From Rhizobium sp. L51/94 (lineage in GTDB: Bacteria; Pseudomonadota; Alphaproteobacteria; Rhizobiales; Rhizobiaceae), in the NCBI RefSeq assembly GCF_019355555.1, contig NZ_CP072142.1, positions 248,001 through 312,000 of the forward strand: a DNA stretch of 64,000 nucleotides, in the 5' to 3' direction. The notes below the pieces were generated by a model. The model had not been told where the DNA came from. It was given only the letters and a program-made list of their open reading frames with translations, and made no database searches. Each line of letters starts with the position of its first letter. Position 1 is the first letter of the stretch. Shown here one piece after another: positions 41,534 to 51,323 of the stretch. Both the position numbers and the translations under genes were made by a program.

Positions 41534-43690
41534 ATGTTTCGCGAGGCTAGGACGACTGTATCGCCGGTGGGCACATCCTTTACGACGACCGTCGGACGTC
41601 TGATGATCGCGTTTCTGTCGAGTTCGACGCTGCTTGCCGCAACCCCGGTTTTCGCTCAGTCAGGCGACGCGGAAGCAACCACGCTCGCCAAGATCACCAT
41701 TGCGGGCCAAGGCGACCGAGCTGGCACCATTGACAAGACGATTGTCGCAAAGAGTTCCCGCTCCAGCAGCAAGACCGACACCCCGCTTCTCGACGCGCCG
41801 GCCTCGGTTTCCGTCGTCACTGCAAAGGAAATGAAGGAGCGCGGTGTCACCAACCTCGACCAGGCGCTGGCCTACACGCCCGGCGTCTCCACCGATATCT
41901 ACGGCTCCGACGACCGCTACGACCACTTTTTGATCCGCGGTTTCTACCAGACGACCGACGGCACTTTCCGTGACGGGCTGCCGATGCGTGTCGGCGGCTC
42001 CTTTACCGCCAGCCGCCTCGAGCCCTATGGCATGGAACGGATCGATGTGCTGAAGGGGTCCAACTCCACGCTGTTCGGCCTTTCCGGCCCCGGCGGTATC
42101 GTCAATGCGCTCACCAAGGTGCCGCAGGACAAAGACTTCGGCGAGATCTATACAACAGTTGGGAACGGACATGTCGAAACCGGCACGGACTTCGGCGGAG
42201 CGCTCGACAAGGATGGCATCTGGACCTACCGCATGACTGGCAAATGGCAGAATGCCAATGCCGGCATCGACCATACCAACGACGATCGCGTCTATGTCGC
42301 GCCGGCGCTGACCTGGTCGCCGGATGCCGACACCTCCGTCACCATCCTGACGGATTACAACAAGCGCGACGGCAACCCTGGCCATGCCATTCCCTACAAG
42401 TCTGGGATCGATTCCGAGACCTATCTCGGTGAGCCCGATTTCGACAGGGTCGACACCATCGAGCGCAATGTCGGCTATCAGCTGCGCCACGATTTCGGCA
42501 ACGGTTTCGAGTTCCGGCAGAATGCCCGCTACACCAATCTCGACATGACCTATCAGCAGATCTATCTCGGAGCTGCCGATCCTGCTTCGAGCCGCGCTGC
42601 ATTGGCAATTTATGGCCATAGCAAGCGGTTCCAGATCGACAACCAGCTCCAATATGACGGCACCTACGGCCCATTCGAAAGCCGCACACTGCTGGGCGCC
42701 GATTATGGCCGCGACAGCAATAGCGAACGTCGCCTCGACGGGACGGCCGGTGGCGTGCTCGATGACAGCAAACCCGTCTATTGCGGCACACGCTGCATCT
42801 CGTTCGGCGCACCGGTGGACACCAGGACAAGGCTGACAACGGCCGGCACATACCTCCAGGAACAGCTGACGATCGACGACCGCTGGATCCTGACGCTGGG
42901 TGGCCGATACGATCACGCCGACACGATGTCGGAAAGCTCAGGCATCCGCGACGACGCGGTCGATACGAATTTCTCCAAGCGCGCCGGGCTTACCTTCAAG
43001 GCGACCTCCGAGCTCTCGGTCTACGCCAATTACTCGGAATCCTTCCAGCCACTGGCAGCCAGCCGCTCGACCTTCCTCGGCACGCCCAAGCCTCAGGAGG
43101 GCACACAGTACGAAATCGGTGCAAAATATCGGCCCGAGGGTATGGATGCGCTGTTTACCCTGGCGCTGTTCGACCTGACCCAGAAAAACGTGGCGCAGTG
43201 GGCGTCGGACTATTCCTACCAGTACCAGGTGGGCAAGGTGAACGTGAAGGGCATCGAGTTCGAGAGCAAGGTCGCGCTCACCGACCGGCTGAACCTGACT
43301 GCCGGTTATTCGTACTGGGACGCGCGGATCAAGGACGACGCGACCACCGGGCTGATTGGCAATCGGCCGGAACTCGTTCCCAACCACATGGCAACGCTCT
43401 GGGCCGACTATACCATTCCCGGCAAAGGCGCGATCGGTGACATCAACGTCGGGATGGGCGCCCGCTTTGTCGGCAATACTTTCGGCGACAATGCCAACAC
43501 GCTGCCGCTTGCCTCAAGAACGGTCTTCGACGCGGCTTTCAATTACAAGTTCAAGAACGGCGTTGCCCTCGCCGTCAACGCCACCAACATCTTCGACAAG
43601 GAATATGTGGCCAGCATCGACGACTACAGTCTGGCCGCCTACTACGGCGACCGCCGCGCGGTGCGGGCGACCCTGCGCTACACCTGGTAG
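41534..43690 (+). CDS. TonB-dependent siderophore receptor
   Basis: A 718-residue outer-membrane receptor of the FhuA/FpvA type. After a long signal region (LMIAFLSSSTLLAATPVFAQ) come a TonB-box-like segment, a plug domain (LDAPASVSVVTAKEMKERGV, then IYGSDDRYDHFLIRGFYQTT; LKGSNSTLFGLSGPGGIVN) and a 22-strand barrel ending RAVRATLRYTW. GGGGG lies about 10 bases before the ATG; a TTG 18 bases upstream is also in frame. It is followed at 50 bases by a complete Fe-siderophore ABC importer. Hydroxamate-type siderophore uptake is probable, but the ligand cannot be fixed from sequence. Confidence 0.92.
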   Translation: MFREARTTVSPVGTSFTTTVGRLMIAFLSSSTLLAATPVFAQSGDAEATTLAKITIAGQGDRAGTIDKTIVAKSSRSSSKTDTPLLDAPASVSVVTAKEMKERGVTNLDQALAYTPGVSTDIYGSDDRYDHFLIRGFYQTTDGTFRDGLPMRVGGSFTASRLEPYGMERIDVLKGSNSTLFGLSGPGGIVNALTKVPQDKDFGEIYTTVGNGHVETGTDFGGALDKDGIWTYRMTGKWQNANAGIDHTNDDRVYVAPALTWSPDADTSVTILTDYNKRDGNPGHAIPYKSGIDSETYLGEPDFDRVDTIERNVGYQLRHDFGNGFEFRQNARYTNLDMTYQQIYLGAADPASSRAALAIYGHSKRFQIDNQLQYDGTYGPFESRTLLGADYGRDSNSERRLDGTAGGVLDDSKPVYCGTRCISFGAPVDTRTRLTTAGTYLQEQLTIDDRWILTLGGRYDHADTMSESSGIRDDAVDTNFSKRAGLTFKATSELSVYANYSESFQPLAASRSTFLGTPKPQEGTQYEIGAKYRPEGMDALFTLALFDLTQKNVAQWASDYSYQYQVGKVNVKGIEFESKVALTDRLNLTAGYSYWDARIKDDATTGLIGNRPELVPNHMATLWADYTIPGKGAIGDINVGMGARFVGNTFGDNANTLPLASRTVFDAAFNYKFKNGVALAVNATNIFDKEYVASIDDYSLAAYYGDRRAVRATLRYTW

Positions 43691-43741
43691 CGCCTGCGCG
43701 ACGATCTCTCGGCGCAACCACAAAACACAGGAATGGATGTC

Positions 43742-44755
43742 ATGGCTCTCGTTACCCGTCGTCGCGACCTGCTGTGCGGGCTGGCAACCGCTCTCTTGGC
43801 GCCGGAGCTGATGCACACACCCGCCATCGCTGCCGACGGGCCGCTGCAATTCGATCATGCCTTCGGCGTGACCGTCCTGCCGAAGCCCGCTACCCGTGTC
43901 GTATCGCTGGGCTACCTCACCCAGGATCCCTTGCTCGCGCTCGATGTCATCCCGCTTGCGATACGCGACTGGTTCGGCGACCAGCCATTTGCCGTCTGGC
44001 CATGGGCGCAGCCTTTTCTGAAGAACGCCCGCCCCGTTGTCATCAAGGGCAATGTCGGGTTGGAACTCGTCGCTACCTTGCAGCCGGATCTGATCGTCGG
44101 CATCGGGTCAGGCATATCGGAAGCAGAGTACGCCGGGCTTTCCCGCATTGCGCCCGTGCTGATGCAGCCGAAGGCGTTTCCGGCCTATGGCATGCCTTGG
44201 GATGAGATGACACGGCTGATCGGTCGCGCCGTCGGCAAGGATCGCCTAGCCGACGAACTGGTTGCCAAGACCCGCCAGGACTTTGCGGCAGCGCGCCTGC
44301 GACATCCGGATTGGGGCGGACTCACGGCTGTCGCCGCCTATCACTATGGCAGCGAGACCGGATTTTTCGCATCCTCGGACACGCGCGGCCATTTCCTGAC
44401 CGAGCTCGGATTTGCCCGCACAGCCGCCAGCCGCCTGCTCGATGGGTCCAAAAGCTTCTATCAAAAACTTTCACCGGAAGACCTGTCCGCTCTCGAAGCT
44501 GATCTCGTCCTTTGGGTATCGTCCTCCGAAACCGCTACCGATCTCGCCGCCCTGCCGATGCGCCGTGTCCTGAAGGCCCATGCCGAGGGTCGCGAAGTCT
44601 TTGCGGGCGGTACGGTCGCAGCCGCGCTGTCTTTCGGCAGCGTCCTGTCGTTGCCCTTCGTGCTGTCTGCACTCGAGGCCGATATGGCAGCAGCACTCGA
44701 TGGCGACCCCAGGACATCGGTAGCCTCGGCGGTCCGTGCCGGACTTGCCCCGTGA
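43742..44755 (+). CDS. Iron-siderophore ABC transporter substrate-binding protein
   Basis: A 337-residue FhuD/FecB-type periplasmic binding protein. The N-terminus has a twin-arginine-like signal (VTRRRDLLCGLATALLAPEL). Family features are TRVVSLGYLTQDPLLALDVI, ELVATLQPDLIVG and the late LPFVLSALEADM. The ATG at 43742 has AGGA 9 bases upstream; another ATG lies 9 bases earlier. Its stop shares one base with the next start. It carries the ferric siderophore from the receptor to the two permeases. Confidence 0.9.
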   Translation: MALVTRRRDLLCGLATALLAPELMHTPAIAADGPLQFDHAFGVTVLPKPATRVVSLGYLTQDPLLALDVIPLAIRDWFGDQPFAVWPWAQPFLKNARPVVIKGNVGLELVATLQPDLIVGIGSGISEAEYAGLSRIAPVLMQPKAFPAYGMPWDEMTRLIGRAVGKDRLADELVAKTRQDFAAARLRHPDWGGLTAVAAYHYGSETGFFASSDTRGHFLTELGFARTAASRLLDGSKSFYQKLSPEDLSALEADLVLWVSSSETATDLAALPMRRVLKAHAEGREVFAGGTVAAALSFGSVLSLPFVLSALEADMAAALDGDPRTSVASAVRAGLAP

Positions 44756-45798
44756 TGCCGTCTGCCACAGTCCCCTCGCAGCCCACAGCGGGAAAGCACC
44801 ATACAGCACGGCAACGGCTGGCAGTTGCCGTTGCGGGCTTTCTGCTGCTGGTGGTCCTGTGCCTGGTCAGCCTGGCCGTCGGCGCGCGTTCTGTTTCTCT
44901 CTCCACCGTCTTCGATGCGTTGACGGCCTATGACGCTCGCCTGCCAGACCACATTGCGGTCCGGGACTATCGCTTGCCGCGCACGTTGCTGGGGCTTTTA
45001 TGCGGAGCGGGTTTCGGTGTGTCCGGTGCCATCATCCAGGCGATCACGCGCAATGCGCTCGCCGATCCCGGTCTGCTCGGCGTCAATGCCGGCGCTGCCT
45101 TTTTCGTGACGATTGCTGCCGGCGTATTCGGCCTGCAGGCGGTGAGCACCTATCTCTGGTTTGCCTTTCTCGGCGCCATCGTTGTCACTGTGATCGTCTA
45201 TGTGCTCGGCTCGCTCAGTCGCGCCGGAGCGACCCCGGTCCGGCTGCTGCTTGCAGGCGTCGCGATCAATGCGTTGCTTGGCGGCCTCGGATCAGCCATC
45301 GTACTGCTCGATCCGGTCGGCTTCGACAGCATGCGTCTCTGGTCGATCGGCGCTCTCGGCGGCCGCGACATGGCGGTGGTGTCTGCGGTGGCGCCGTTCA
45401 TTATCGTCGGGCTTGGCATCGCGGGCCTCATCGCACCGGCGATGAATTCGATAGCGCTCGGCAATGACACCGCCCGGGCGCTGGGCACCCATGTTGTCCG
45501 CAGCCGCATCCTGGCGGCTGTGTCCTTGACCCTTCTTGCCGGTGGTGGCACGGCGGCGGTCGGACCGATCGGCTTCATCGGCCTGATGACGCCGCATGTC
45601 GTGCGCTGGCTGTTCGGCCCCGATCAGCGGCTGATTTTCGCCGGCACGATGATCTTTGCCCCGATCCTGCTGCTGTCGGCCGACATTATCGGGCGTCTTC
45701 TCCTCCCGGGTGAACTGGAAGCCAGCATCGTCACCGCCTTCATCGGCGCGCCCGTCCTGATCCTCCTGGTGCAGCGGCAGAAAGTGCGCGGGCTGTGA
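44755..45798 (+). CDS. Iron-siderophore ABC transporter permease 1 (FecCD family)
   Basis: A 347-residue permease with about ten membrane segments; the marks are DYRLPRTLLGLLCGAGFGVS, ITRNALADPGLLGVNAGAAF and GPIGFIGLMTPHVVRWLFGP. It overlaps the binding-protein gene by one base and the next permease by four (GTGA). It should form a heterodimer with permease 2, unlike the single-permease B12 system upstream. Confidence 0.92.
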   Translation: MPSATVPSQPTAGKHHTARQRLAVAVAGFLLLVVLCLVSLAVGARSVSLSTVFDALTAYDARLPDHIAVRDYRLPRTLLGLLCGAGFGVSGAIIQAITRNALADPGLLGVNAGAAFFVTIAAGVFGLQAVSTYLWFAFLGAIVVTVIVYVLGSLSRAGATPVRLLLAGVAINALLGGLGSAIVLLDPVGFDSMRLWSIGALGGRDMAVVSAVAPFIIVGLGIAGLIAPAMNSIALGNDTARALGTHVVRSRILAAVSLTLLAGGGTAAVGPIGFIGLMTPHVVRWLFGPDQRLIFAGTMIFAPILLLSADIIGRLLLPGELEASIVTAFIGAPVLILLVQRQKVRGL

Positions 45799-46838
45799 CG
45801 CGGGCGGCGGATCCAGGCGTCATCGTTCTGCGCTCGCCCCGTGGGCGGCTTTCGCTGCGGTTGCGCAGCCGGAGTGTTATCGCCTGCGCCTTCATGCTGG
45901 CTGTCTGCCTCATGCTCGTGCTGCTGTCGCTGGTTTCCGGCGACTATGCGGTTTCAATGTCGGATGTCGCGCGGACCCTTTCGGGGCGGGGCGACCAGAT
46001 GCAGGAGATGATCGTTCTCGAATGGCGCCTGCCCCGCGCCCTGCTTGCGCTGCTGATCGGCGCCGCGCTCGGCATCAGCGGTGCTATTTTCCAGTCGCTG
46101 ACGCGTAATCCGCTCGGTTCGCCGGATATCATCGGCTTTTCTGCCGGCGCCCACACCGGCGCGCTGGTGGCGATGCTGCTGTTGTCGGAGGGCTATTTAG
46201 GGACAGCCACGGGCGCACTGATCGGCGGTCTGGCAACGGCGATCGCAGTCTACATGCTGACCTACCGAGGGGGTATCGACGGATTTCGGCTGATCGTCGT
46301 CGGCGTCGCCATCGCCGCCATGCTGTCTGCCGCCAATGTCTGGATGATCCGCAAGGCAGACCTGCAGGTCGCGATGTCGGCTGCCATGTGGGCGGCGGGC
46401 TCGCTGAACGGCCTCGGCCTTGATCGCCTGCTGGCGGTATCGGTGGCGCTGGCAGTGCTCGTCCCTATCGCCCTTGCCCTGGCAAGGCCGCTCCGTCAGC
46501 TCGAACTCGGCGACGAGGCGGCGCTTTCGTCTGGTGTGTCGCCGGATCGCGTCCGGCTGGCGCTGGCCGTCATCGGCGTGGCCCTGATCGCGGTGGCAAC
46601 GGCCGCGGCAGGCCCCATCGCCTTCATCGCGCTAGCAGCGCCGCAGCTTGCGCGGCGCGTGACCAGGTCGGCCGGGGTTGCGCTGGTACCATCGGCGCTG
46701 ATGGGCGGGGTATTGCTCGTCGCCTCGGATTGGGCAGCCCAGCACGCGCTCGGCCTCCAGCTGCCGGTCGGCGTGATGACGTTTAATATCGGCGGCCTTT
46801 ATTTCATATGGGTGCTAGTCAGCGAGGGACGCAAATGA
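45795..46838 (+). CDS. Iron-siderophore ABC transporter permease 2 (FecCD family)
   Basis: A 347-residue permease starting with GTG at 45795 and overlapping permease 1. Marks are EWRLPRALLALLIGAALGIS, LTRNPLGSPDIIGFSAGAHT and AGPIAFIALAAPQLARRVTR. The coupling-helix region differs from that of permease 1, as expected for two distinct halves (FepD/FepG-like). It overlaps the ATPase start by ATGA. Confidence 0.92.
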   Translation: MTRAADPGVIVLRSPRGRLSLRLRSRSVIACAFMLAVCLMLVLLSLVSGDYAVSMSDVARTLSGRGDQMQEMIVLEWRLPRALLALLIGAALGISGAIFQSLTRNPLGSPDIIGFSAGAHTGALVAMLLLSEGYLGTATGALIGGLATAIAVYMLTYRGGIDGFRLIVVGVAIAAMLSAANVWMIRKADLQVAMSAAMWAAGSLNGLGLDRLLAVSVALAVLVPIALALARPLRQLELGDEAALSSGVSPDRVRLALAVIGVALIAVATAAAGPIAFIALAAPQLARRVTRSAGVALVPSALMGGVLLVASDWAAQHALGLQLPVGVMTFNIGGLYFIWVLVSEGRK

Positions 46839-47686
46839 CGACGGCCAGACTGCGCGCGGAAGCAGTGACTTTGCGCTACCGGGAGTTGACGGTCGCCCGC
46901 GAGCTCTCGGTGACCATTCCGGATAACGCATTTACCGTTATCTTCGGCCCGAATGCCTGCGGCAAGTCGACATTGCTGCGGGCCTTGTCGCGCCTGCTTC
47001 GGCCGACGCAGGGGGAGATCATCCTCGACGGTGCCAGCATTGGAAGTCTGCCGGCCAGGGACGTGGCGCGCCGGCTCGGGCTTTTGCCGCAGAGTTCTAT
47101 CGCACCTGACGCCATTACCGTCGAAGACCTCGTGTCGCGCGGCCGTTATCCGCACCAGTCGATCTTTCGCCAATGGTCGGCCGCCGATCAGCAGGCCGTC
47201 GCGTCTGCGATGTCAGCCACAGGGGTCGCCGACCTTGCCACCCGGCTCGTCGACGAACTGTCCGGCGGGCAACGCCAGAGGGTCTGGCTTGCCATGGTTC
47301 TGGCCCAGCAGACACCAATCCTGCTCCTCGACGAGCCAACCACCTTTCTCGACATCACCCACCAGATCGACCTGCTCGACCTGTTGGCCGATATCAACGC
47401 CGACGGACGCACCGTCGTTGCGGTGCTGCATGATCTCAACCATGCCTGCCGCTATGCCACGCACCTGATCGCGATGCGCGATGGCGCCATCGTTGCCGAA
47501 GGCACGCCGGCAGCGATCGTCACCGAACAACTGATCGAAAGCGTCTTCGGCCTTGCCTGCGTCATCGTTCCGGATCCGGTGACGGGAACCCCGATGATCG
47601 TGCCGCGCGGGCGCCACTCGGCAGCGCAAGCCCGGCCGGTCGCCGATATCCCCGGTTCTGCTGCAGACAAGGACGAGATCGTATGA
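46835..47686 (+). CDS. Iron-siderophore ABC transporter ATP-binding protein
   Basis: A 283-residue FepC/FhuC-type ATPase. Walker A is GPNACGKST, the signature LSGGQRQR, Walker B LLLDEPTTFLD and the H-loop VLHDLNHACRYA. A C-terminal extension of about 25 residues (SAAQARPVADIPGSAADKDE) is not part of the fold. It overlaps its neighbours on both sides by four bases. Confidence 0.93.
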   Translation: MTTARLRAEAVTLRYRELTVARELSVTIPDNAFTVIFGPNACGKSTLLRALSRLLRPTQGEIILDGASIGSLPARDVARRLGLLPQSSIAPDAITVEDLVSRGRYPHQSIFRQWSAADQQAVASAMSATGVADLATRLVDELSGGQRQRVWLAMVLAQQTPILLLDEPTTFLDITHQIDLLDLLADINADGRTVVAVLHDLNHACRYATHLIAMRDGAIVAEGTPAAIVTEQLIESVFGLACVIVPDPVTGTPMIVPRGRHSAAQARPVADIPGSAADKDEIV

Positions 47687-48765
47687 GCGAGGTGCAGGAA
47701 TTCAAGTTGAGCGGCGTCGCAATTCCGCACGATGCCGCAGGCATGCTGGATGAGATCTGCGAGCATTTCGTCGAGCATTCGAGCGTCGAGCGGACGGGCA
47801 ATCTGGCGCTGCTGAGAAGCGAAACGGCACTTGTCGCCATCCGCCTAAAGGACAGCCGCCTGCTCATAGAACTCGCTTGCGCAACGGAACAGGCGCTGCA
47901 GCTGACCTGCAACAACATTGCCGAGCATCTGGTCTACTTCGCCGGCGAAGAACCTTTAGAGCTTAGCTGGTCGACGCCACCGGCGCCCGGCATCCTGCCC
48001 GATCTGCGCGAGGTAACCGTGGTGTCCGCCGCGGACGTCACGCCGCATATGCGAAGGGTCAAATTCAGTTGCGAGGATATCGCGCCGTTCATCGGTGGCG
48101 GCATGCATGTGCGTGTTCTGCTGCCGCCTGACGGACGCATACCGGTCTGGCCGACCCTGCTGCCGGACGGCAGGACGGGCTGGCCCGAGGGGGAAGACGA
48201 ACTCGCGGTGAGGGTCTATACCATCCGCTCCGTCGATGTCGCACGCCGTGAATTATGGATCGATTTCCTGCAGCATGCTACGCACGGTGTCGCGGCGCCC
48301 GGTGCCGAATTTGCGCGCAAGGCGAGACCGGGACAAAAGCTGGCGTTTCTTGGGCCAGGCGGCGGCGGAGTTCCGCAGGCGTCGTCCATGCTACTTGCAG
48401 GCGATGCGACGGCGCTTCCAGCCATCGCCCGGATCGCGGCAGAAGTGCCGGCCCATATCCGGATGCAGGCCATCATCTTGGTGGAGGATGCAGGCGAGGA
48501 GCAACCCTTGCCAACATCGGGAACTCTGGATGTGCGCTGGCTCCACCGGAAGGATGACAAGAGTGATACCGGTTATCGGTTCGGCGACGCGGTCAGGACC
48601 GCGATCAGCGCGGCGGATGCGCAGACCTATGTCTGGGTGGCCTGCGAAAGAGACGAGATGCGCCCCATTCGCGCGCTCCTGAAGCAAAAGGGCCATGATC
48701 GCAAGTTGACTTATGCGGCGTGGTACTGGGAGAAGCCAAAGCCTGACGCGGTAAATCAGCCGTGA
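47683..48765 (+). CDS. Siderophore-interacting ferric reductase with N-terminal DUF2218 domain
   Basis: A 360-residue two-domain protein. Residues ~5-95 form a DUF2218 domain (AAGMLDEICEHFVEHSSVER; HLVYFAGEEPLELSW). The rest is a ViuB-type SIP flavoreductase: TPHMRRVKFSCEDIAPF, the FAD-binding VRVYTIRS, the LGPGGGGVPQASSMLLAGDA segment and the C-terminal YAAWYWEKP. It would reduce ferric siderophore in the cytoplasm to release Fe(II). It overlaps the ATPase gene by four bases and ends the iron operon. The domain fusion recurs in Proteobacteria as far as I recall. Confidence 0.9.
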   Translation: MSEVQEFKLSGVAIPHDAAGMLDEICEHFVEHSSVERTGNLALLRSETALVAIRLKDSRLLIELACATEQALQLTCNNIAEHLVYFAGEEPLELSWSTPPAPGILPDLREVTVVSAADVTPHMRRVKFSCEDIAPFIGGGMHVRVLLPPDGRIPVWPTLLPDGRTGWPEGEDELAVRVYTIRSVDVARRELWIDFLQHATHGVAAPGAEFARKARPGQKLAFLGPGGGGVPQASSMLLAGDATALPAIARIAAEVPAHIRMQAIILVEDAGEEQPLPTSGTLDVRWLHRKDDKSDTGYRFGDAVRTAISAADAQTYVWVACERDEMRPIRALLKQKGHDRKLTYAAWYWEKPKPDAVNQP

Positions 48766-48876
48766 TGGATTTGCGCTCGGTTTCGTGTCCGTCACGACAG
48801 ATCGCCTTTGAGTTTTCTCTTTCATTGCGGTTAAGTTCGCTTTCGCGCAAACGCGATGCCAGCGAAGGATGAATCG

Positions 48877-49647
48877 ATGTTTTTGACAGATCGCCAGACC
48901 GAGATCGTTGCTCTTGCCAAATCGACGGGCCGCGTTCTCGTCGACGATCTCGCGACGCGGTTCAATGTGACGCCGCAGACCATACGCAAGGATCTCAACG
49001 ATCTCTGCGACGGGCAGATGCTAACCCGCATGCACGGCGGCGCCAGCCTACCCAGCGGCACTGCGAATGTGCGCTACGAGCAGCGCCGCCAGATAGCCTC
49101 CGCCGAGAAGCAGGCGATCGGCGCCGCAGCTGCCCAGCTCATCCCCAACAACGCATCGCTGTTCATCAATATCGGCACGACGACCGAGGCGGTGAGCGAG
49201 GCCCTGATCGCCCACCACGAGCTGATGGTGATCACCAACAACATCAATGTGGCCAATCGGTTGCGCCTTTATTCGGCAATCGAGGTCGTGGTTGCGGGTG
49301 GCGTCGTGCGCGCTTCGGACGGCGGCATCGTCGGCGAGGCGGCCGTCGATTTCATCCGGCAATTCAAGGTCGATTACGCAGTCATCGGCGCCTCCGCCAT
49401 CGATTCCGACGGCGCCCTGCTCGACTACGATTTTCGCGAGGTGAAGGTGGCACAGGCGATCATCGCCAATGCCCGGCACGTCATTCTGGTGGCGGATTCG
49501 ACGAAATTCGAGCGCACGGCACCGGTGCGGATCGGACAGCTGTCGCAGGTCCAGACATTGATCACCGACCACTGTTCCGTCGAGGCCATCCGGACGATCT
49601 GCCACGACAGCAACGTCGCGCTGATCGAGACATCGAAAGCGAGCTGA
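48877..49647 (+). CDS. glpR: DeoR-family repressor of glycerol catabolism
   Basis: A 256-residue DeoR/GlpR regulator. The N-terminal winged helix is LTDRQTEIVALAKSTGRVLV with recognition region VTPQTIRKDLNDL, followed by the hinge LTRMHGGASL. The DeoR sensor domain (INIGTTTEAVSEALIAH; DYAVIGASAIDSDG; LVADSTKFER) binds a sugar or glycerol phosphate. The ATG at 48877 is preferred because AAGGA lies 8 bases upstream. It precedes glpD by about 110 bases and probably represses glpD-STPQUV-K; glycerol-3-phosphate would be the inducer, as for E. coli GlpR. Confidence 0.88.
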   Translation: MFLTDRQTEIVALAKSTGRVLVDDLATRFNVTPQTIRKDLNDLCDGQMLTRMHGGASLPSGTANVRYEQRRQIASAEKQAIGAAAAQLIPNNASLFINIGTTTEAVSEALIAHHELMVITNNINVANRLRLYSAIEVVVAGGVVRASDGGIVGEAAVDFIRQFKVDYAVIGASAIDSDGALLDYDFREVKVAQAIIANARHVILVADSTKFERTAPVRIGQLSQVQTLITDHCSVEAIRTICHDSNVALIETSKAS

Positions 49648-49658
49648 CCCGCGAAACT

Positions 49659-49686
49659 TTCGTTTGACATTCGTTATGGTTTCGTT
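49659..49686 (+). promoter_or_regulatory. Three helically phased TTCGTT repeats, probable GlpR operator
   Basis: TTCGTT occurs at 49659-49664, 49670-49675 and 49681-49686, exactly 11 bases apart, so all copies face the same side of the helix. A TTGACA -35-like hexamer overlaps the first copy (49664-49669). The position between glpR and glpD suits a DeoR-family operator covering the promoter. Confidence 0.6.
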
Positions 49687-49768
49687 TCAGATGTCTCTAT
49701 ACCGCAAGCGCAATAAATTTGTGCATTGCGAAGGTCTGGCTCTTGGGGGAGAGGCAGTGGGGGATAGA

Positions 49769-51265
49769 ATGTTCGATCTTTTTGTCATTGGTGGCGGCAT
49801 CAACGGTTGCGGTATTGCGCGCGACGCGGCCGGCCGTGGCTACAAGGTAGCGCTGGCCGAAATGAACGATTTCGCCTCCGGCACATCTTCCGGATCGACC
49901 AAGCTTATCCATGGCGGCCTGCGCTATCTCGAGCATTACGAATTCCGGCTGGTTCGCGAATCGCTGATGGAGCGCGAGGTCCTATGGGCCATGGCGCCGC
50001 ATATTATCTGGCCGATGCGCTTCGTCCTGCCCTACCAGAAGGGCGGCATCCGCCCGGCCTGGCTCATTCGCCTCGGGCTCTTCCTCTACGACCATATCGG
50101 CGGCAGAAAGCTGCTTCCGGCGACGTCCGTTGTCGACATGCGCAAGGATCCGGCAGGCAAGCCATTGAAATCCCTGTTCACCAAGGCCTTTGAATATTCC
50201 GACGGATGGGTCGACGATGCGCGGCTTGTCGTCCTCAACGCCCGGGATGCTGCCGATCGCGGAGCCCAGATCATGCCGCGGACCCGCGTGCGGTCGGCGC
50301 GTTGGGAAAAAAATGCCTGGTCTGTCGAGACGCAGGATATGGCAACAGGCAGGATCGACAGCTTTCAGGCGCGCATGCTTGTCAATGCGGCAGGCCCCTG
50401 GGTCGATCAGGTGCTGTCCAGTGCATTCGGCAAGAACCAGGTTCACAATGTACGGCTCGTCCAGGGCAGCCACATCGTCGTCAGGAAGAAGTTTGACGAT
50501 CCACGCGCCTATTTCTTCCAGAACCCTGACAATCGCATCATCTTCGCTATCCCCTACGAGCAGGATTTTACCCTGATCGGCACGACCGACCAGGATTTCG
50601 AGGGCGATCCGAAGGATATCCGAATCACGCAGCGCGAGGTCGACTATCTCTGCAGCGCCGCCAGCGAATATTTTGCCGAACCGGTAAAGCCTGATGACAT
50701 CGTCTGGTCCTATTCCGGCGTTCGTCCGCTGTTCGACGACGGCGCCTCGAAGGCGCAGGAAGCGACGCGGGACTATGTGCTGAAGCGCGAGGAACTGCCC
50801 GGTGGCGGTGAACTGCTCAACATCTTCGGTGGCAAGCTGACCACCTACAGGCGCCTTGCAGAGCACGCGCTGGAGAAGATCGGCGATGCGATCGGTGTCA
50901 AGGGCAAGGTCTGGACGGCCGGCAGCAGCCTGCCCGGCGGTGCCTTTGCCGCGACGGGCTATGAGAGCGAAGTTGCCAAGCTCAAGGGCTCCTACCCGTT
51001 TCTGGCCGACCGCCATGCCCGACGGCTTGTCCGGCTCTACGGCACGAACGCGGCGCTCCTGCTCGGCAAGGCAGCAAACGCGTCCGATCTCGGCCGTAAT
51101 TTCGGCGACGACCTTTTCGAATGCGAGGTCCGGTGGCTGATCGACATGGAATGGGCAAGGCACGCGGAGGACGTGCTTTGGCGCCGGACCAAGAAGGGAC
51201 TGTATCTGTCGAAGGATCAGGCCGCAGAACTTGAGACTTTTATCGCCGGGGTGATCACGCACTAG
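49769..51265 (+). CDS. glpD: Glycerol-3-phosphate dehydrogenase, FAD-dependent
   Basis: A 498-residue aerobic GlpD. The FAD dinucleotide-binding motif DLFVIGGGINGCGIARDAAG opens the protein. The family box SGTSSGSTKLIHGGLRYLEH and the C-terminal helical DAO_C domain are present. It oxidises glycerol-3-phosphate to dihydroxyacetone phosphate at the inner membrane and passes electrons to quinone. The ATG at 49769 has GGGGGAT upstream; a GTG at 49757, also with a good GGAG, would add four residues and is about equally likely. It is the first structural gene of the glp operon. Confidence 0.94.
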   Translation: MFDLFVIGGGINGCGIARDAAGRGYKVALAEMNDFASGTSSGSTKLIHGGLRYLEHYEFRLVRESLMEREVLWAMAPHIIWPMRFVLPYQKGGIRPAWLIRLGLFLYDHIGGRKLLPATSVVDMRKDPAGKPLKSLFTKAFEYSDGWVDDARLVVLNARDAADRGAQIMPRTRVRSARWEKNAWSVETQDMATGRIDSFQARMLVNAAGPWVDQVLSSAFGKNQVHNVRLVQGSHIVVRKKFDDPRAYFFQNPDNRIIFAIPYEQDFTLIGTTDQDFEGDPKDIRITQREVDYLCSAASEYFAEPVKPDDIVWSYSGVRPLFDDGASKAQEATRDYVLKREELPGGGELLNIFGGKLTTYRRLAEHALEKIGDAIGVKGKVWTAGSSLPGGAFAATGYESEVAKLKGSYPFLADRHARRLVRLYGTNAALLLGKAANASDLGRNFGDDLFECEVRWLIDMEWARHAEDVLWRRTKKGLYLSKDQAAELETFIAGVITH

Positions 51266-51323
51266 GAGCGTTTGCCGCTCGAGGACAATATCACCGCTGG
51301 TTTGGAGGAGGCACGGGGATTTA

